A stretch of 64,000 nt of DNA from Ohtaekwangia sp. (GCA_021155195.1 JAJNPV010000042.1:372001-436000), one strand, 5' to 3'; counted from the first letter of the stretch, positions 52,141 to 61,191 are shown. Numbers and translations: made by a program. Notes: generated by a model from the sequence alone, not told the origin.

Positions 52141-54129
52141 ATGAAGACTAACATAATGTATCGAATTCTTTCCACGCTGGTCGTGTTATCCAGCATAGCT
52201 GTTTGGCAAGGGTGCAAGCCAAAGGCCCCGGCAAGTGTTTCAATGGGTGATGCAGCTATTAAAGCTTTTGTACCACCTGGCAAGCATGATGAATTTTATA
52301 ATATCGTTTCCGGGGGATTTAATGGACAAATTGGCGTTTATGGAATTCCTTCCGGAAGGTTATTCAAAATACTTCCTGTTTTTTCTGTCTTTCCTGAAAG
52401 CGGTTATGGGTATAGTGAAGAAACCAAGCCAATGCTAAATACTTCTCACGGTTTTGTTCCATGGGATGACTTGCATCATATTGCTCTTTCTACCACAAAA
52501 GGAGAGCACGATGGACGTTGGGCTTTCGCAAATGCGAACAATACACCTCGGGTTGCACGTATAAATATGAAAACCTTCCGTACGGAGGAGATTTTGGAAA
52601 TTCCAAATAGTGGTGGCAATCACTCTTCACCCTTTATCACTGAAAACACAGAGTATCTGGTAGCCGGTACTCGCTTTAGTATCCCGATGGGTAACAAAGA
52701 TGTGCCAATTAGCACATACAAAGAAAACTTTAAAGGCTCTATTAGTTTTATTAAAGTAAATCCGGCTGATGGCCAGATGAATATTGCATTTCAATTGCGC
52801 ACACCAGGATTTAACTATGATTTAAGTAGAGCGGGCAAAGGTCCATCACACGGATGGTTTTTCTTTTCATGTTATAATACTGAGCAAGCTTATACATTGT
52901 TAGAGGTAAATGCTTCGCAAAAGGATAAGGATTTTATCATGGCAGTAAATTGGAAAAAGGCAGAGGAATATATCGCTCAAGGAAAAGGCCGCGTTGAAAA
53001 GGCAAAATATGCTCACAATGTTTATAGCGATGATGTTCATTCAGCTACTTCTACCATACAGCAGGAAGTTACTGTACTAGATGTTATGGAGTTTCCAGAC
53101 ATTGTGTATTTCATTCCCTGCCCTAAGTCGCCTCATGGTTGTGATGTTGATCCATCAGGCGAATATATCGTGGGGAGCGGAAAACTGGCTGCTATGATGC
53201 CAGTATTCTCATTTACTAAAATTCAAAAAGCAATTGCATCTAAGGATTATGAAGGTGACTTTAATGGAATTCCGGTTATCAAATATGAATCTGCATTACA
53301 TGGCGAAGTAAAGAAGCCAGGCCTTGGACCCTTGCATACCGAGTTTGATGAAAAGGGAAATGCTTATACGTCTATGTTTGTTTCATCTGAAATAGTAAAA
53401 TGGAATGTTAAAACATTAGAGGTACTAGACCGCGTTCCAACGTATTATTCCATCGGTCACCTAAGTGTACCGGGCGGACCAACTGCAAAACCACATGGTA
53501 AGTATGTGATTGCGTATAACAAAATAACAAAAGATCGTTACCTGCCTACGGGTCCTGAATTGACTCAATCCGCACAGATTTATGACATCAGTGGCGATAA
53601 GATGCAGCTCATATTAGATTTTCCAACTACTGGCGAACCGCATTATGCTGAAGCAATTCCGGCTTCAATGGTTTCGCCAAACTCTTTGAAAATTTATAAG
53701 CTCGAGGAAAATAAACATCCGTACGCAGCCATCGGAGAAGGTCAGGCTAAAGTAGTACGTAAAGGAAATGAAGTTCATGTAAACATGACGGCTATTCGCT
53801 CACACTTAACACCGGATAATATTGAAGGTGTGCGCATGGGGGATGTAGTTTATTTCCATGTAACAAACCTTGAGCAAGATTGGGATGTGCCCCATGGATT
53901 TGCTGTAAAAGGAAATACTGGCAATGCTGAAATTTTAGTAATGCCCGGTGAAACTCAAACGTTAAAATGGACACCGGATGAGGTTGGTGTTATACCTTTC
54001 TATTGCACCGATTTTTGTTCGGCCTTGCACCAGGAAATGTCAGGGTATATTCGGGTATCTCCTGCGGGTAGCAACACACCATTGAAATTTTCAACGGGAG
54101 TGATTGAAGATTCAAATACAGGTAAATAG
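52141..54129 (+). CDS. nosZ: Nitrous oxide reductase, clade II
   Basis: A 662-residue copper enzyme reducing N2O to N2. The N-terminus is a Sec signal with a possible lipobox (WQGCKPK) and no twin-arginine motif, typical of clade II. The seven-bladed propeller carries CuZ histidine motifs such as WDDLHHIALS, NHSSPFI, KSPHGCDVD, GPLHTEFDE, KPHGKYV and EPHYAEAI. The C-terminal cupredoxin holds the CuA site: a His in DVPHGFAV, then CTDFCSALHQEM with Cys622, Cys626, His630 and Met633. All key ligands appear present, so the enzyme should be functional. A hairpin follows the stop. Confidence 0.96.
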   Translation: MKTNIMYRILSTLVVLSSIAVWQGCKPKAPASVSMGDAAIKAFVPPGKHDEFYNIVSGGFNGQIGVYGIPSGRLFKILPVFSVFPESGYGYSEETKPMLNTSHGFVPWDDLHHIALSTTKGEHDGRWAFANANNTPRVARINMKTFRTEEILEIPNSGGNHSSPFITENTEYLVAGTRFSIPMGNKDVPISTYKENFKGSISFIKVNPADGQMNIAFQLRTPGFNYDLSRAGKGPSHGWFFFSCYNTEQAYTLLEVNASQKDKDFIMAVNWKKAEEYIAQGKGRVEKAKYAHNVYSDDVHSATSTIQQEVTVLDVMEFPDIVYFIPCPKSPHGCDVDPSGEYIVGSGKLAAMMPVFSFTKIQKAIASKDYEGDFNGIPVIKYESALHGEVKKPGLGPLHTEFDEKGNAYTSMFVSSEIVKWNVKTLEVLDRVPTYYSIGHLSVPGGPTAKPHGKYVIAYNKITKDRYLPTGPELTQSAQIYDISGDKMQLILDFPTTGEPHYAEAIPASMVSPNSLKIYKLEENKHPYAAIGEGQAKVVRKGNEVHVNMTAIRSHLTPDNIEGVRMGDVVYFHVTNLEQDWDVPHGFAVKGNTGNAEILVMPGETQTLKWTPDEVGVIPFYCTDFCSALHQEMSGYIRVSPAGSNTPLKFSTGVIEDSNTGK

Positions 54130-54159
54130 TTTGCCATGCAAAGCAGATTAGATTGAATG

Positions 54160-54192
54160 AAACTCCGCTCCGTGTAAGCGGAAGCGGGGTTT
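54160..54192 (+). promoter_or_regulatory. Intercistronic hairpin after nosZ
   Basis: AAACTCCGCT and AGCGGGGTTT pair (one wobble) around 13 bases, with no following T-run. A second pairing, CCGCT with AGCGG, is possible inside. It is more likely an mRNA-stabilising or partial attenuating element than a terminator. Confidence 0.45.
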
Positions 54193-54211
54193 AGTTATTA
54201 ACAAGTATTAG

Positions 54212-54793
54212 ATGAAAAAACTTAAACCAATATCCCGATTGTTGATTGCATTATCAGCATTGCTGATGGGGAGTGCCTACTTCGTGCCTCTTTGGCAAAT
54301 ATTAATGTGGGCTCCACAATATCCTGAAGGGCTTAAGATGGAAATTTGGATTAACAACATTACAGGAGATGTAAAGGTGATTAGCGCCCTCAATCATTAT
54401 ATCGGAATGAAGCATATTGAAGTTGAAATGTTCCCAGAGTTTCAATACATGGTTTATATCGTAGCAGGTATAATCGGTTTCGGCTTACTTACCGCGATTA
54501 GTAACCGAAGAATTATGGTCTGGTTATTTTGCGGATTGCTGATTGCAACGGGTGTTGCTGCTCTTGTTGATTTTTGGTTGTGGGGGTACGACTATGGTCA
54601 TAATCTGGATCCAACCGCTGCGATTAATATACCCGGTATGACGTATCAACCGCCCCTCATTGGTACAAAACAGTTATTAAATTTCACTGCTTTTTCAGGT
54701 CCTGATGTTGGAGGCTGGATATTTCTGATAGCTGCAGCACTGGCTATAGGTACATTAGTCCATGAAGTTTTTTTCTCAACAAAAAAATCATGA
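54212..54793 (+). CDS. Nos-cluster membrane protein of unknown function
   Basis: A 193-residue inner-membrane protein with about four helices (residues 8-28, 80-98, 105-124 and 165-187). Between the first two is an extracytoplasmic segment with APQYPEGLKMEIWINNITGD and LNHYIGMKHIEVEMFPE, the most distinctive part. The final gene end overlaps nosL by four bases. Such proteins recur in clade II nos clusters but have no defined role; electron transfer from quinol or CuZ maturation are possibilities. Met/His residues in the loop could bind copper (inference). Confidence 0.75.
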   Translation: MKKLKPISRLLIALSALLMGSAYFVPLWQILMWAPQYPEGLKMEIWINNITGDVKVISALNHYIGMKHIEVEMFPEFQYMVYIVAGIIGFGLLTAISNRRIMVWLFCGLLIATGVAALVDFWLWGYDYGHNLDPTAAINIPGMTYQPPLIGTKQLLNFTAFSGPDVGGWIFLIAAALAIGTLVHEVFFSTKKS

Positions 54794-55221
54794 GACTCCC
54801 CACAATTATAGTACTTGGGTTTTTCGTGTTGAGTTGTGAGGTAAAGCCTGAACCCTTGAGATATGGTGTTGATGCTTGTTATACCTGTAAGATGACTTTA
54901 ATGGATACGAAGTACGGAGCTGAAGTTGTAACGGTGAAAGGAAAGGTCTACAAGTTTGACGACATCAACTGCATGGTTGATTTTTATAATTCAGGAGATG
55001 AACCAATTGATGAGATGGTTTACAAATTGGTAGTTGATTTCGCGCAGCCTGAAAAGTTTGTAGTAGCACAAGATGCATTCTATCTAAAATCAGATCGGAT
55101 CAGGAGTCCTATGGCCAGCGGCATTGCAGCCTTCGAAACAAAAACGGAAATGGATGTTCATAAAAAAGAGTGGAAAGGGATATGGTTGAGTTGGGGCGAA
55201 TTAGTTACCGAATTTAAGTAG
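54790..55221 (+). CDS. nosL: NosL copper chaperone lipoprotein
   Basis: A 143-residue lipoprotein with lipobox VLSCEVKP. The Cu(I)-binding NosL motif appears as DACYTCKMTLMD (CxxC plus Met) near residue 32, followed by KFDDINCMVDF and a final GELVTEF region. NosL delivers copper for assembly of the NosZ CuZ centre together with NosDFY. The start overlaps the previous gene by ATGA (54790-54793), so the two are translated together. Confidence 0.9.
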   Translation: MRLPTIIVLGFFVLSCEVKPEPLRYGVDACYTCKMTLMDTKYGAEVVTVKGKVYKFDDINCMVDFYNSGDEPIDEMVYKLVVDFAQPEKFVVAQDAFYLKSDRIRSPMASGIAAFETKTEMDVHKKEWKGIWLSWGELVTEFK

Positions 55222-55249
55222 CCTCATTTGATTTTAAATCGATAAAGTT

Positions 55250-56488
55250 ATGCAAAGACTTTGCTATGTTCTGTGTTTTCTCCTCTCACTACAATCCGTA
55301 TTTGGAACGGTAATCCGCGTGGGTAAAAACGAGAGAATACAACTTATAAAAAATGCTATAGCAGTTGCGCGCGAGGGTGATACACTACTTATACGCGCTG
55401 GCGTTTATCGTGAGGGAAATATTACAATTGAGAAACGAATTTTTATTACGGGAGAAAATTTTCCAGTGTTGGATGGAGAGAACAAGTATGAGATTATGAC
55501 AATCCGGGCTTCCAACGTTGTTGTACAGGGTCTAAAGTTTTTAAATACAGGCATGGCCAGTATGAATGATATTGCCGCGATCAACGTAATTGACTCAAAA
55601 AATATTCAGATCATCGGTAATGAGATTGAGAATTCATTTTTTGGAATTCATTTTTTAAACTCAAATAATTGTAGCGTAACCGGCAATAGGCTTCACTCAA
55701 ACACCGCGGAGGAACAAGAGATTGGAAATGGCATTCACCTATGGAAATGTCATGAAATGACTATTCATAATAATCAAATTCAAGGCCATCGTGATGGCAT
55801 TTATTTTGAATTCGTTACCAATTCAATAATCACCAATAATCACAGCGAACTCAATAAACGATATGGGTTGCATTTCATGTTTTCACATAATGATGAATAT
55901 CGTAACAATACGTTTACTGATAATGGTGCGGGTGTTGCTGTGATGTATACAAAAGGAGTGAAGATGATCAACAATATCTTTGAACATAATTGGGGCTCAG
56001 CTTCGTATGGGTTGTTGTTAAAAGAAATCAGTGATAGCGATATAACGGGTAATGTGTTTTTAAAAAACTCGATCGGTATTTTAATGGAGGGAAGCAATCG
56101 CAATAAATTGCAAAGCAACTCATTTTTGCAAAATGGGTATGCGCTGAAATTGCAGGCGAGTTGTGATGATAATATTCTTGAGCGCAATAATTTTCAGCAA
56201 AACACTTTCGACTTAGTAACCAATGGAAGTTTGGTTCTTAATAAAATTGATGGAAACTATTGGGATCGCTACGAAGGCTACGATTTAAATCGTGATTTAA
56301 TAGGAGATGTTCCTTATCGACCTATTAGCATGTATGGAATGATTGTAGAACGAATGCCAACTACCATTCTTTTATGGAGAAGTTTTTTGGTGTTTTTAAT
56401 GGATCGTGCTGAGAAAGCAATTCCTGTGTTTACACCTGAGAATTTAAAAGATAATTTACCAGCCATGAAGCCTTATGATTTCAATTGA
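55250..56488 (+). CDS. nosD: NosD periplasmic maturation protein
   Basis: A 412-residue exported beta-helix protein. A signal peptide (ends SVFGT) is followed by repeated parallel beta-helix coils such as GIHFLNSNNCSVTGNRL, GIYFEFVTNSIITNNH and GILMEGSNRNKLQSN (CASH/NosD repeats, residues 80-330). The end has the NosD-typical YWDRYEGYDLNRD and GDVPYRP. It works with NosF/NosY to build the copper cluster of NosZ. Its 3' end overlaps nosF by 14 bases. Confidence 0.94.
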   Translation: MQRLCYVLCFLLSLQSVFGTVIRVGKNERIQLIKNAIAVAREGDTLLIRAGVYREGNITIEKRIFITGENFPVLDGENKYEIMTIRASNVVVQGLKFLNTGMASMNDIAAINVIDSKNIQIIGNEIENSFFGIHFLNSNNCSVTGNRLHSNTAEEQEIGNGIHLWKCHEMTIHNNQIQGHRDGIYFEFVTNSIITNNHSELNKRYGLHFMFSHNDEYRNNTFTDNGAGVAVMYTKGVKMINNIFEHNWGSASYGLLLKEISDSDITGNVFLKNSIGILMEGSNRNKLQSNSFLQNGYALKLQASCDDNILERNNFQQNTFDLVTNGSLVLNKIDGNYWDRYEGYDLNRDLIGDVPYRPISMYGMIVERMPTTILLWRSFLVFLMDRAEKAIPVFTPENLKDNLPAMKPYDFN

Positions 56489-57203
56489 AAATATTTGTAA
56501 AAATTTCGGTCAGTTAACCGCGTTGGATCAAATCTCACTTGAGTTAACAACCGGAAAAAGCTATGCGCTGATTGGCCCAAACGGATCGGGGAAGACCACG
56601 CTGATTAAAAGTATTTTGGGATTGGTTATACCCACCTCGGGTAACATTCTATTTGATTCCAACAATATTCTTAACAGTTGGAAGTACCGCGAGAAGATTG
56701 GATACATGCCTCAGATAGGTCGCTATCCGGATAACATCCGCATTGGTCAATTGATTGATATGATGAAGAACATCCGGAAGGACACCCCAAAAGTAGATGA
56801 AGACTTAATTGATGCATTCAAACTTTATAAAATGTATGACAAACCACTTCATACCTTATCGGGAGGAACACGGCAAAAGGTAAGTGCATCGTTGGCCTTC
56901 TTGTTTCGTGCCCCGGTTTTAATTTTAGACGAACCAACCGCTGGGTTAGATCCGGTTTCCGCTGAGATACTGAAAGAAAAAATCCATCATGAAAAGCGAA
57001 TGGGCAAGTTGGTGATTATTACCTCGCACATTTTAAGTGATTTGGATGAATTGACATCCGAATTAGTGTATATGTTTGAAGGGAAAATACAGTACAACAA
57101 TACCATTGATGCCTTGAAAGATGAAACGAATGAAACTAAGCTGAATAAAGCAATTGCCACACTCATTCGACAGAAAGAATTATTAGCTTCTGTAATTGAA
57201 TAA
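56475..57203 (+). CDS. nosF: NosF ATP-binding protein
   Basis: A 242-residue ABC ATPase. Walker A is GPNGSGKTT, the Q-loop lies in GYMPQIGRYPD, the signature is LSGGTRQKVS, Walker B is VLILDEPTAGLDP and the H-loop is ITSHI. It powers NosY/NosD for maturation of nitrous oxide reductase. The start lies inside the end of nosD, and it is separated from nosY by two bases. Confidence 0.94.
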   Translation: MISIENICKNFGQLTALDQISLELTTGKSYALIGPNGSGKTTLIKSILGLVIPTSGNILFDSNNILNSWKYREKIGYMPQIGRYPDNIRIGQLIDMMKNIRKDTPKVDEDLIDAFKLYKMYDKPLHTLSGGTRQKVSASLAFLFRAPVLILDEPTAGLDPVSAEILKEKIHHEKRMGKLVIITSHILSDLDELTSELVYMFEGKIQYNNTIDALKDETNETKLNKAIATLIRQKELLASVIE

Positions 57204-57205
57204 CT

Positions 57206-57973
57206 ATGACACGTGTAATCAAATATGTTTTTTACGATATTCTTAGAACCCGGTTTATCTTGTTCTATACTTTGTTTCTACTTGTGTGCACGTTCATGCT
57301 TTTTCAGGTGGACAGTGATTTTGGAAAGGTGGTATTGAGTTTAATGAATATTGTGTTGATGGCTGTTCCCTTGATCAGCGTAGTATTTACCACCATTCAT
57401 TTTTTTAATTCTTATGAGTTTATTGAATTGATGCTGGCTCAACCGATTAACCGCAGATCGATTTTTTTAAGTGAGTATCTGGCAGTTGCTTCCTCACTTT
57501 GTTTAGCGTTTTGTATTGGAGTCGGTCTTCCGTTTGTGATCTATGGCGCCTGGCAGCCAATTGCAAGTCTTTTACTAACCGGAGTATTTCTTACCCTCGT
57601 GTTTGTATCACTTGCTTTTTTTGCCTCTGTACTTACACGCGACAAGGCAAAGGCGATTGGAATTGCGCTGTTGTTTTGGTTTTATTTTTCATTGATCTAT
57701 GATGGATTACTATTATGGGTGGTATATAGTTTTAACGACTACCCACTCGAAAAATTAACGCTGGCACTTATTGCATTCAATCCTGTAGATCTGGCTCGCA
57801 TTATTATGTTACTGCAATTAGATATCTCTGCGTTAATGGGTTATACGGGAGCCTTCTACAAGAATTTTTTTGGTAGCAGCATGGGTATACTTTTCTCGGG
57901 CGTGCTATTAACAACCTGGGCATTATGGCCTATGGGTGTTGCTTTGAGAATCTTTAATAAAAAAGATTTATAA
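57206..57973 (+). CDS. nosY: NosY permease
   Basis: A 255-residue inner-membrane protein with about six helices, the transmembrane partner of NosF. The N-terminus VIKYVFYDILRTRFILFYTL and the early ELMLAQPINRRSIFLSEYLA are typical of NosY/ABC-2 permeases. FNPVDLARIIMLLQLDISALMGYTGA is a conserved NosY stretch. Together with NosD and NosF it forms a complex for copper-site assembly. It is followed after 7 bases by the CopD-like gene. Confidence 0.92.
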   Translation: MTRVIKYVFYDILRTRFILFYTLFLLVCTFMLFQVDSDFGKVVLSLMNIVLMAVPLISVVFTTIHFFNSYEFIELMLAQPINRRSIFLSEYLAVASSLCLAFCIGVGLPFVIYGAWQPIASLLLTGVFLTLVFVSLAFFASVLTRDKAKAIGIALLFWFYFSLIYDGLLLWVVYSFNDYPLEKLTLALIAFNPVDLARIIMLLQLDISALMGYTGAFYKNFFGSSMGILFSGVLLTTWALWPMGVALRIFNKKDL

Positions 57974-57980
57974 TTCTTTC

Positions 57981-58415
57981 ATGAAGTGGTTGGTATTGTT
58001 TCATGTGCTTGGCGCAACTGTTTGGGCGGGAGGTCATTTGATTTTATCGGTTGGTTTTTTACCCGAAGCACTAAAGACAAAAGACATCACCATCCTTCTC
58101 AACTTTGAAAGAAGATATGAACGCATTGGCATTCCTGCTTTAGGTGTACAAATAGTTACGGGTATCTGGATGGCATTGTTGTTTGTTCCCTTTCGGGATT
58201 GGTGGCAATTGTCAACCTCACATCATATTTTGTTGTGGACAAAGCTCGGGCTACTGGCCAGTACGATAGGTCTGGCAATCCATGCACGGTTTTTTATTAT
58301 CCCAAAGTTAAAGGCTGATACGCTGCCCTCCCTGGCTTTCCATATTACATTGGTGACAGTACTCGCCATGGGGTTTGTACTTACCGGACTAAGTTTTAGG
58401 TACCTTTATTTATAA
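57981..58415 (+). CDS. CopD-like small membrane protein
   Basis: A 144-residue inner-membrane protein with four helices. The first helix holds LFHVLGATVWAGGHLI; paired histidines occur at HVLGA and GGH, then HHILLW and IHARFF, and could ligate haem b or copper. The layout fits the CopD/DUF2269-like family found in copper and nos clusters. A role in copper supply or quinol electron transfer is inferred from context. It lies between nosY and the cupin gene with gaps under 10 bases. Confidence 0.78.
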   Translation: MKWLVLFHVLGATVWAGGHLILSVGFLPEALKTKDITILLNFERRYERIGIPALGVQIVTGIWMALLFVPFRDWWQLSTSHHILLWTKLGLLASTIGLAIHARFFIIPKLKADTLPSLAFHITLVTVLAMGFVLTGLSFRYLYL

Positions 58416-58419
58416 TGTT

Positions 58420-58719
58420 ATGAATATTCAAGAGTCGATTGAATTTAATCCAAAAAAAGCAACTGTTTTGATTATACAGAAGACGGAGGCGATCAAAATG
58501 TTTTGTGTGGCACTTTGTAAGGATCAAATTCTGCCAACTCATCAGGCTAAGGTTCCTAGTTTTTTAATTGTATTAAAAGGACAGATCCGTTTTTTGATAG
58601 AAGGAGAGGAGATTGAAATGCAAGAATTTCAGACTTATCAAATTCCATTGTTTAAAAATCACGAAGTAAAAGGCATTCGGGATGAAAATATTTTTTTAAT
58701 TACTCAAGAGTTAACCTAG
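58420..58719 (+). CDS. Small cupin-fold protein
   Basis: A 99-residue cytoplasmic protein with a single cupin-like beta-barrel: LPTHQAKVPSFLIVLKGQIR, FLIEGEEIEMQEFQTYQIPL and KNHEVKGIRDENIF. The usual metal ligands HxH...E...H are only partly there (His in THQ, Glu/His in KNHE), so metal binding is uncertain. Position inside the nos operon suggests a sensory or redox accessory role, which is inference only. Confidence 0.7.
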   Translation: MNIQESIEFNPKKATVLIIQKTEAIKMFCVALCKDQILPTHQAKVPSFLIVLKGQIRFLIEGEEIEMQEFQTYQIPLFKNHEVKGIRDENIFLITQELT

Positions 58720-58729
58720 TAAGGTAATT

Positions 58730-59083
58730 ATGCTGGAAATAAAAACAAGAGCGGAGATTATTACCTTGGTGGACAGGTTTTATGAAAAAGTGAAGCAAGA
58801 CGCCTTGCTGGCTCCTGTATTTGCTCATCTCGATTGGCCAAAACATTTACCCACTATGTACAACTTTTGGTCCTCCATGCTATTAGGTGACCAAAGTTAT
58901 CAGGGCAACCCATTTCAAAAGCATGTTGCACTGCCTATTGAAGCGAAGCATTTCGATCAATGGTTAAAGTTGTTTATTAAAACGGTGGATGAAAATTTTG
59001 TTGGGGATAAGGCGCAAGAGGTTAAACAACGCGCTCTAAGTATAGCTGGAGTATTTCAACATAAATTAGGACTCATCCACTAA
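58730..59083 (+). CDS. Group III truncated haemoglobin
   Basis: A 117-residue 2-on-2 globin. Seen are the N-terminal LVDRFYEKVKQDALLAPVF, the distal region PTMYNFWSSMLLGDQSYQGNPFQKH, and the proximal His in EAKHFDQWLKLF, all characteristic of group III trHbs. These proteins bind O2 or NO and are associated with NO stress. As the last gene of the nos cluster it may remove NO, which harms NosZ. The 3' end overlaps the convergent gene by four bases. Confidence 0.88.
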   Translation: MLEIKTRAEIITLVDRFYEKVKQDALLAPVFAHLDWPKHLPTMYNFWSSMLLGDQSYQGNPFQKHVALPIEAKHFDQWLKLFIKTVDENFVGDKAQEVKQRALSIAGVFQHKLGLIH

Positions 59084-59646
59084 CTCCCGATAACCCAATC
59101 CCTTAGCGCCAAACTGGAAAGAAGAAGTAAGGTTAATACCACTACTACCGTTTTATGCACCCATTCTTGTTTTGGCTTTTTATATATCAGGAATGCCATT
59201 CCGGCTAACATTATAAATTGCACCGGTTGGTCGAGCCAGGTGTAGCCATTAAAAAGTAAGTTGTCGGCAATAGAGAGTACGATCAGGATTACCGCCCATA
59301 GAAAAAACTTCCTGAAGTTTTCAAAGTAAAACGCTTTATAGTCTGTGCTTGCATGTGAGTGTTCGCTCTGAAAAAGAATCCGGGCAAGAATAAAAAGATT
59401 AATAGGATATAGAATAGTAAAAAGAAAGGTAGGTAACATCCATATCATTATAGATCGCATTTCGTAAAGTACCCACCACTCCTGGATATGAAGGAAGAAC
59501 ACGAAAACGATCCACATCAGGTGCGGCCAATAGAGTTTAACATGACTCCATTTATGGATAATGTCGGCTAGACCGGAGACTATCTGTGTTATTCCCAACC
59601 CTAAGATAATGGAGATCAGAACGGTAACATATTCAAAAGGAGTCAT
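59080..59646 (-). CDS. Six-helix membrane protein of unknown function
   Basis: A 188-residue inner-membrane protein with about six hydrophobic helices. The first is TPFEYVTVLISIILGLGITQIVSGLADII, a pattern common in Bacteroidota membrane proteins of unknown role (the TxxExxxxxxSxxLGLGI... start). There are no soluble domains. A histidine-containing HSHAS loop follows helix four. It is transcribed from the other strand, convergent with the nos cluster, and shares its upstream region with the act promoter. Confidence 0.72.
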   Translation of the reverse strand: MTPFEYVTVLISIILGLGITQIVSGLADIIHKWSHVKLYWPHLMWIVFVFFLHIQEWWVLYEMRSIMIWMLPTFLFTILYPINLFILARILFQSEHSHASTDYKAFYFENFRKFFLWAVILIVLSIADNLLFNGYTWLDQPVQFIMLAGMAFLIYKKPKQEWVHKTVVVVLTLLLLSSLALRDWVIGS

Positions 59647-59825
59647 GGGGGCGAATTGATATAGAACTCAAAATGAGATTCCTTTATTTAAATTCATTCT
59701 AAATAACTTTGAGGAACTTTCTGGTTCAAATTTATATCGGCTAGCTCAACAGTTCTAAGGCTTGGTGATGATTGGTATTGAAGATTAAACACACTCAAAA
59801 TAATTCCCTCACTCATCAAAATTAA

Positions 59826-59856
59826 TTTGAAATAATGCATTCGCAATGTAGATTTG
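59826..59856 (+). promoter_or_regulatory. Alternative complex III operon promoter TTTG-N19-TAGATTTG
   Basis: Both elements match the Bacteroidota consensus exactly at optimal spacing. The predicted start is near 59861, a 35-base leader before the ATG at 59896, which also argues against the earlier TTG start. Confidence 0.75.
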
Positions 59857-59895
59857 TGCGATTCCATAAAAATATGGATACCTAACCGCGTCACG

Positions 59896-61158
59896 ATGAA
59901 GAAATGTCTATCTGATCCCGTTAAGCTCTTAACACTCTTACTGTTTTCGCTCACCCTTAGTTTTAGTTCTGGCGCTCAAGAAATATCCACTGATCAAGCA
60001 GTGATTGATGCAGGTGGCGTTTTATTCAATGGAAATTGTAAATCATGCCATCGGGTTAAGCAACAATTAGTAGGCCCTGCATTAGCCGGAGTTGAAACAC
60101 GAGTTCCCTCAATTGATTGGATCAAAGCCTGGGTGCGCAATCCCGCCAAGGTAATTGCCAGTGGCGATGAATATGCCAACAAGATTTATAATGAGTATAA
60201 CAAGAGCCAGATGACGGCTTTCAATAGTTATACCGATGAGCAGATCATGAGCATACTTGCTTATGTGAAGGCAGAGGCTAATAAAGTTGATGCTCCACCA
60301 CCAGGAGACCCTACAGTTGCCGCTGGCGGACAAGCAGCTGGGGTTCCATCGGCATACCTAAACGCAATCATAGTTGGGATGATTTTGATTCTGGTATTGT
60401 TGGTGGTAATACTTATTATAATCATAAGTGCCTTAAAGAAATATCTTGATAATAAGGATCTTAGCCCCGAAGATCAGGAGATTGTTCACTCCAAATACAC
60501 CATAGGTTCAATGGTGAGAAGTTCAGGATTTATTTTTCTAGTACTCTTTATTGTGGCTTCGGTTTCTTTCAAGAACATTATCGATGGATTATACACCGTA
60601 GGTATTCAGCAGAACTATCAGCCGAAACAGCCAATAGCTTTTTCGCATAAAATTCATGCAGGCCAGTACGAAATAGATTGTAAATATTGCCACACAGGGG
60701 CGCTAAAAGGAAAGCAAGCGAATATCCCGTCACCTAATATTTGTATGAATTGTCATACTCAAATAAAAGAGGGAACAAATACCGGTACTGGCGAGATTGC
60801 AAAAATCTACGCAGCCATTGGATATGATCCCGCAACTAGTCAATATACAGGAAAGCAGCAACCAATTGAATGGGTGCGTATTCACAACTTACCCGACTTA
60901 GCTTATTTCAATCACTCGCAACACGTAAATGTAGCAGGAGTAGAGTGCCAGACTTGCCACGGACCTATTCAGGAGATGGATGTGGTGAAGCAATATTCAC
61001 TATTGACTATGGGCTGGTGTATTGATTGCCATCGCAAAACGGATGTGAATACGAAAGGAAATGCCTATTATGATAAGCTGGTGGAAATTCACAATAGCAA
61101 AAAAGCTATGAAAGTGGAAGACATTGGTGGTATTGAGTGTGCAAAGTGCCACTATTAA
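59896..61158 (+). CDS. actA: Alternative complex III subunit A with fused monohaem domain
   Basis: A 420-residue membrane cytochrome of the quinol-oxidising alternative complex III. The signal (MKKCLSDPVKLLTLLL..., ending SGA) leads to a monohaem c domain with CKSCH, a Pro/Gly linker and a membrane helix (about 154-182). A second helix follows (FIFLVLFIVASVSF). The pentahaem ActA domain comes next, with CKYCH, CMNCH, CQTCH, CIDCH and CAKCH. There are thus six haem sites in all. The extra N-terminal domain resembles the separate monohaem subunit (ActE) of other systems. ATG 59896 is chosen by the promoter and signal peptide. Confidence 0.9.
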   Translation: MKKCLSDPVKLLTLLLFSLTLSFSSGAQEISTDQAVIDAGGVLFNGNCKSCHRVKQQLVGPALAGVETRVPSIDWIKAWVRNPAKVIASGDEYANKIYNEYNKSQMTAFNSYTDEQIMSILAYVKAEANKVDAPPPGDPTVAAGGQAAGVPSAYLNAIIVGMILILVLLVVILIIIISALKKYLDNKDLSPEDQEIVHSKYTIGSMVRSSGFIFLVLFIVASVSFKNIIDGLYTVGIQQNYQPKQPIAFSHKIHAGQYEIDCKYCHTGALKGKQANIPSPNICMNCHTQIKEGTNTGTGEIAKIYAAIGYDPATSQYTGKQQPIEWVRIHNLPDLAYFNHSQHVNVAGVECQTCHGPIQEMDVVKQYSLLTMGWCIDCHRKTDVNTKGNAYYDKLVEIHNSKKAMKVEDIGGIECAKCHY

Positions 61159-61191
61159 TATATTGTTTGATCTCGACAGGATTTTGAATCT

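Noticed and set aside
59694..59954. An 86-residue reverse-strand reading frame
   Set aside because: It covers the act promoter and the start of actA, has no recognisable motif or signal, and its composition is irregular.
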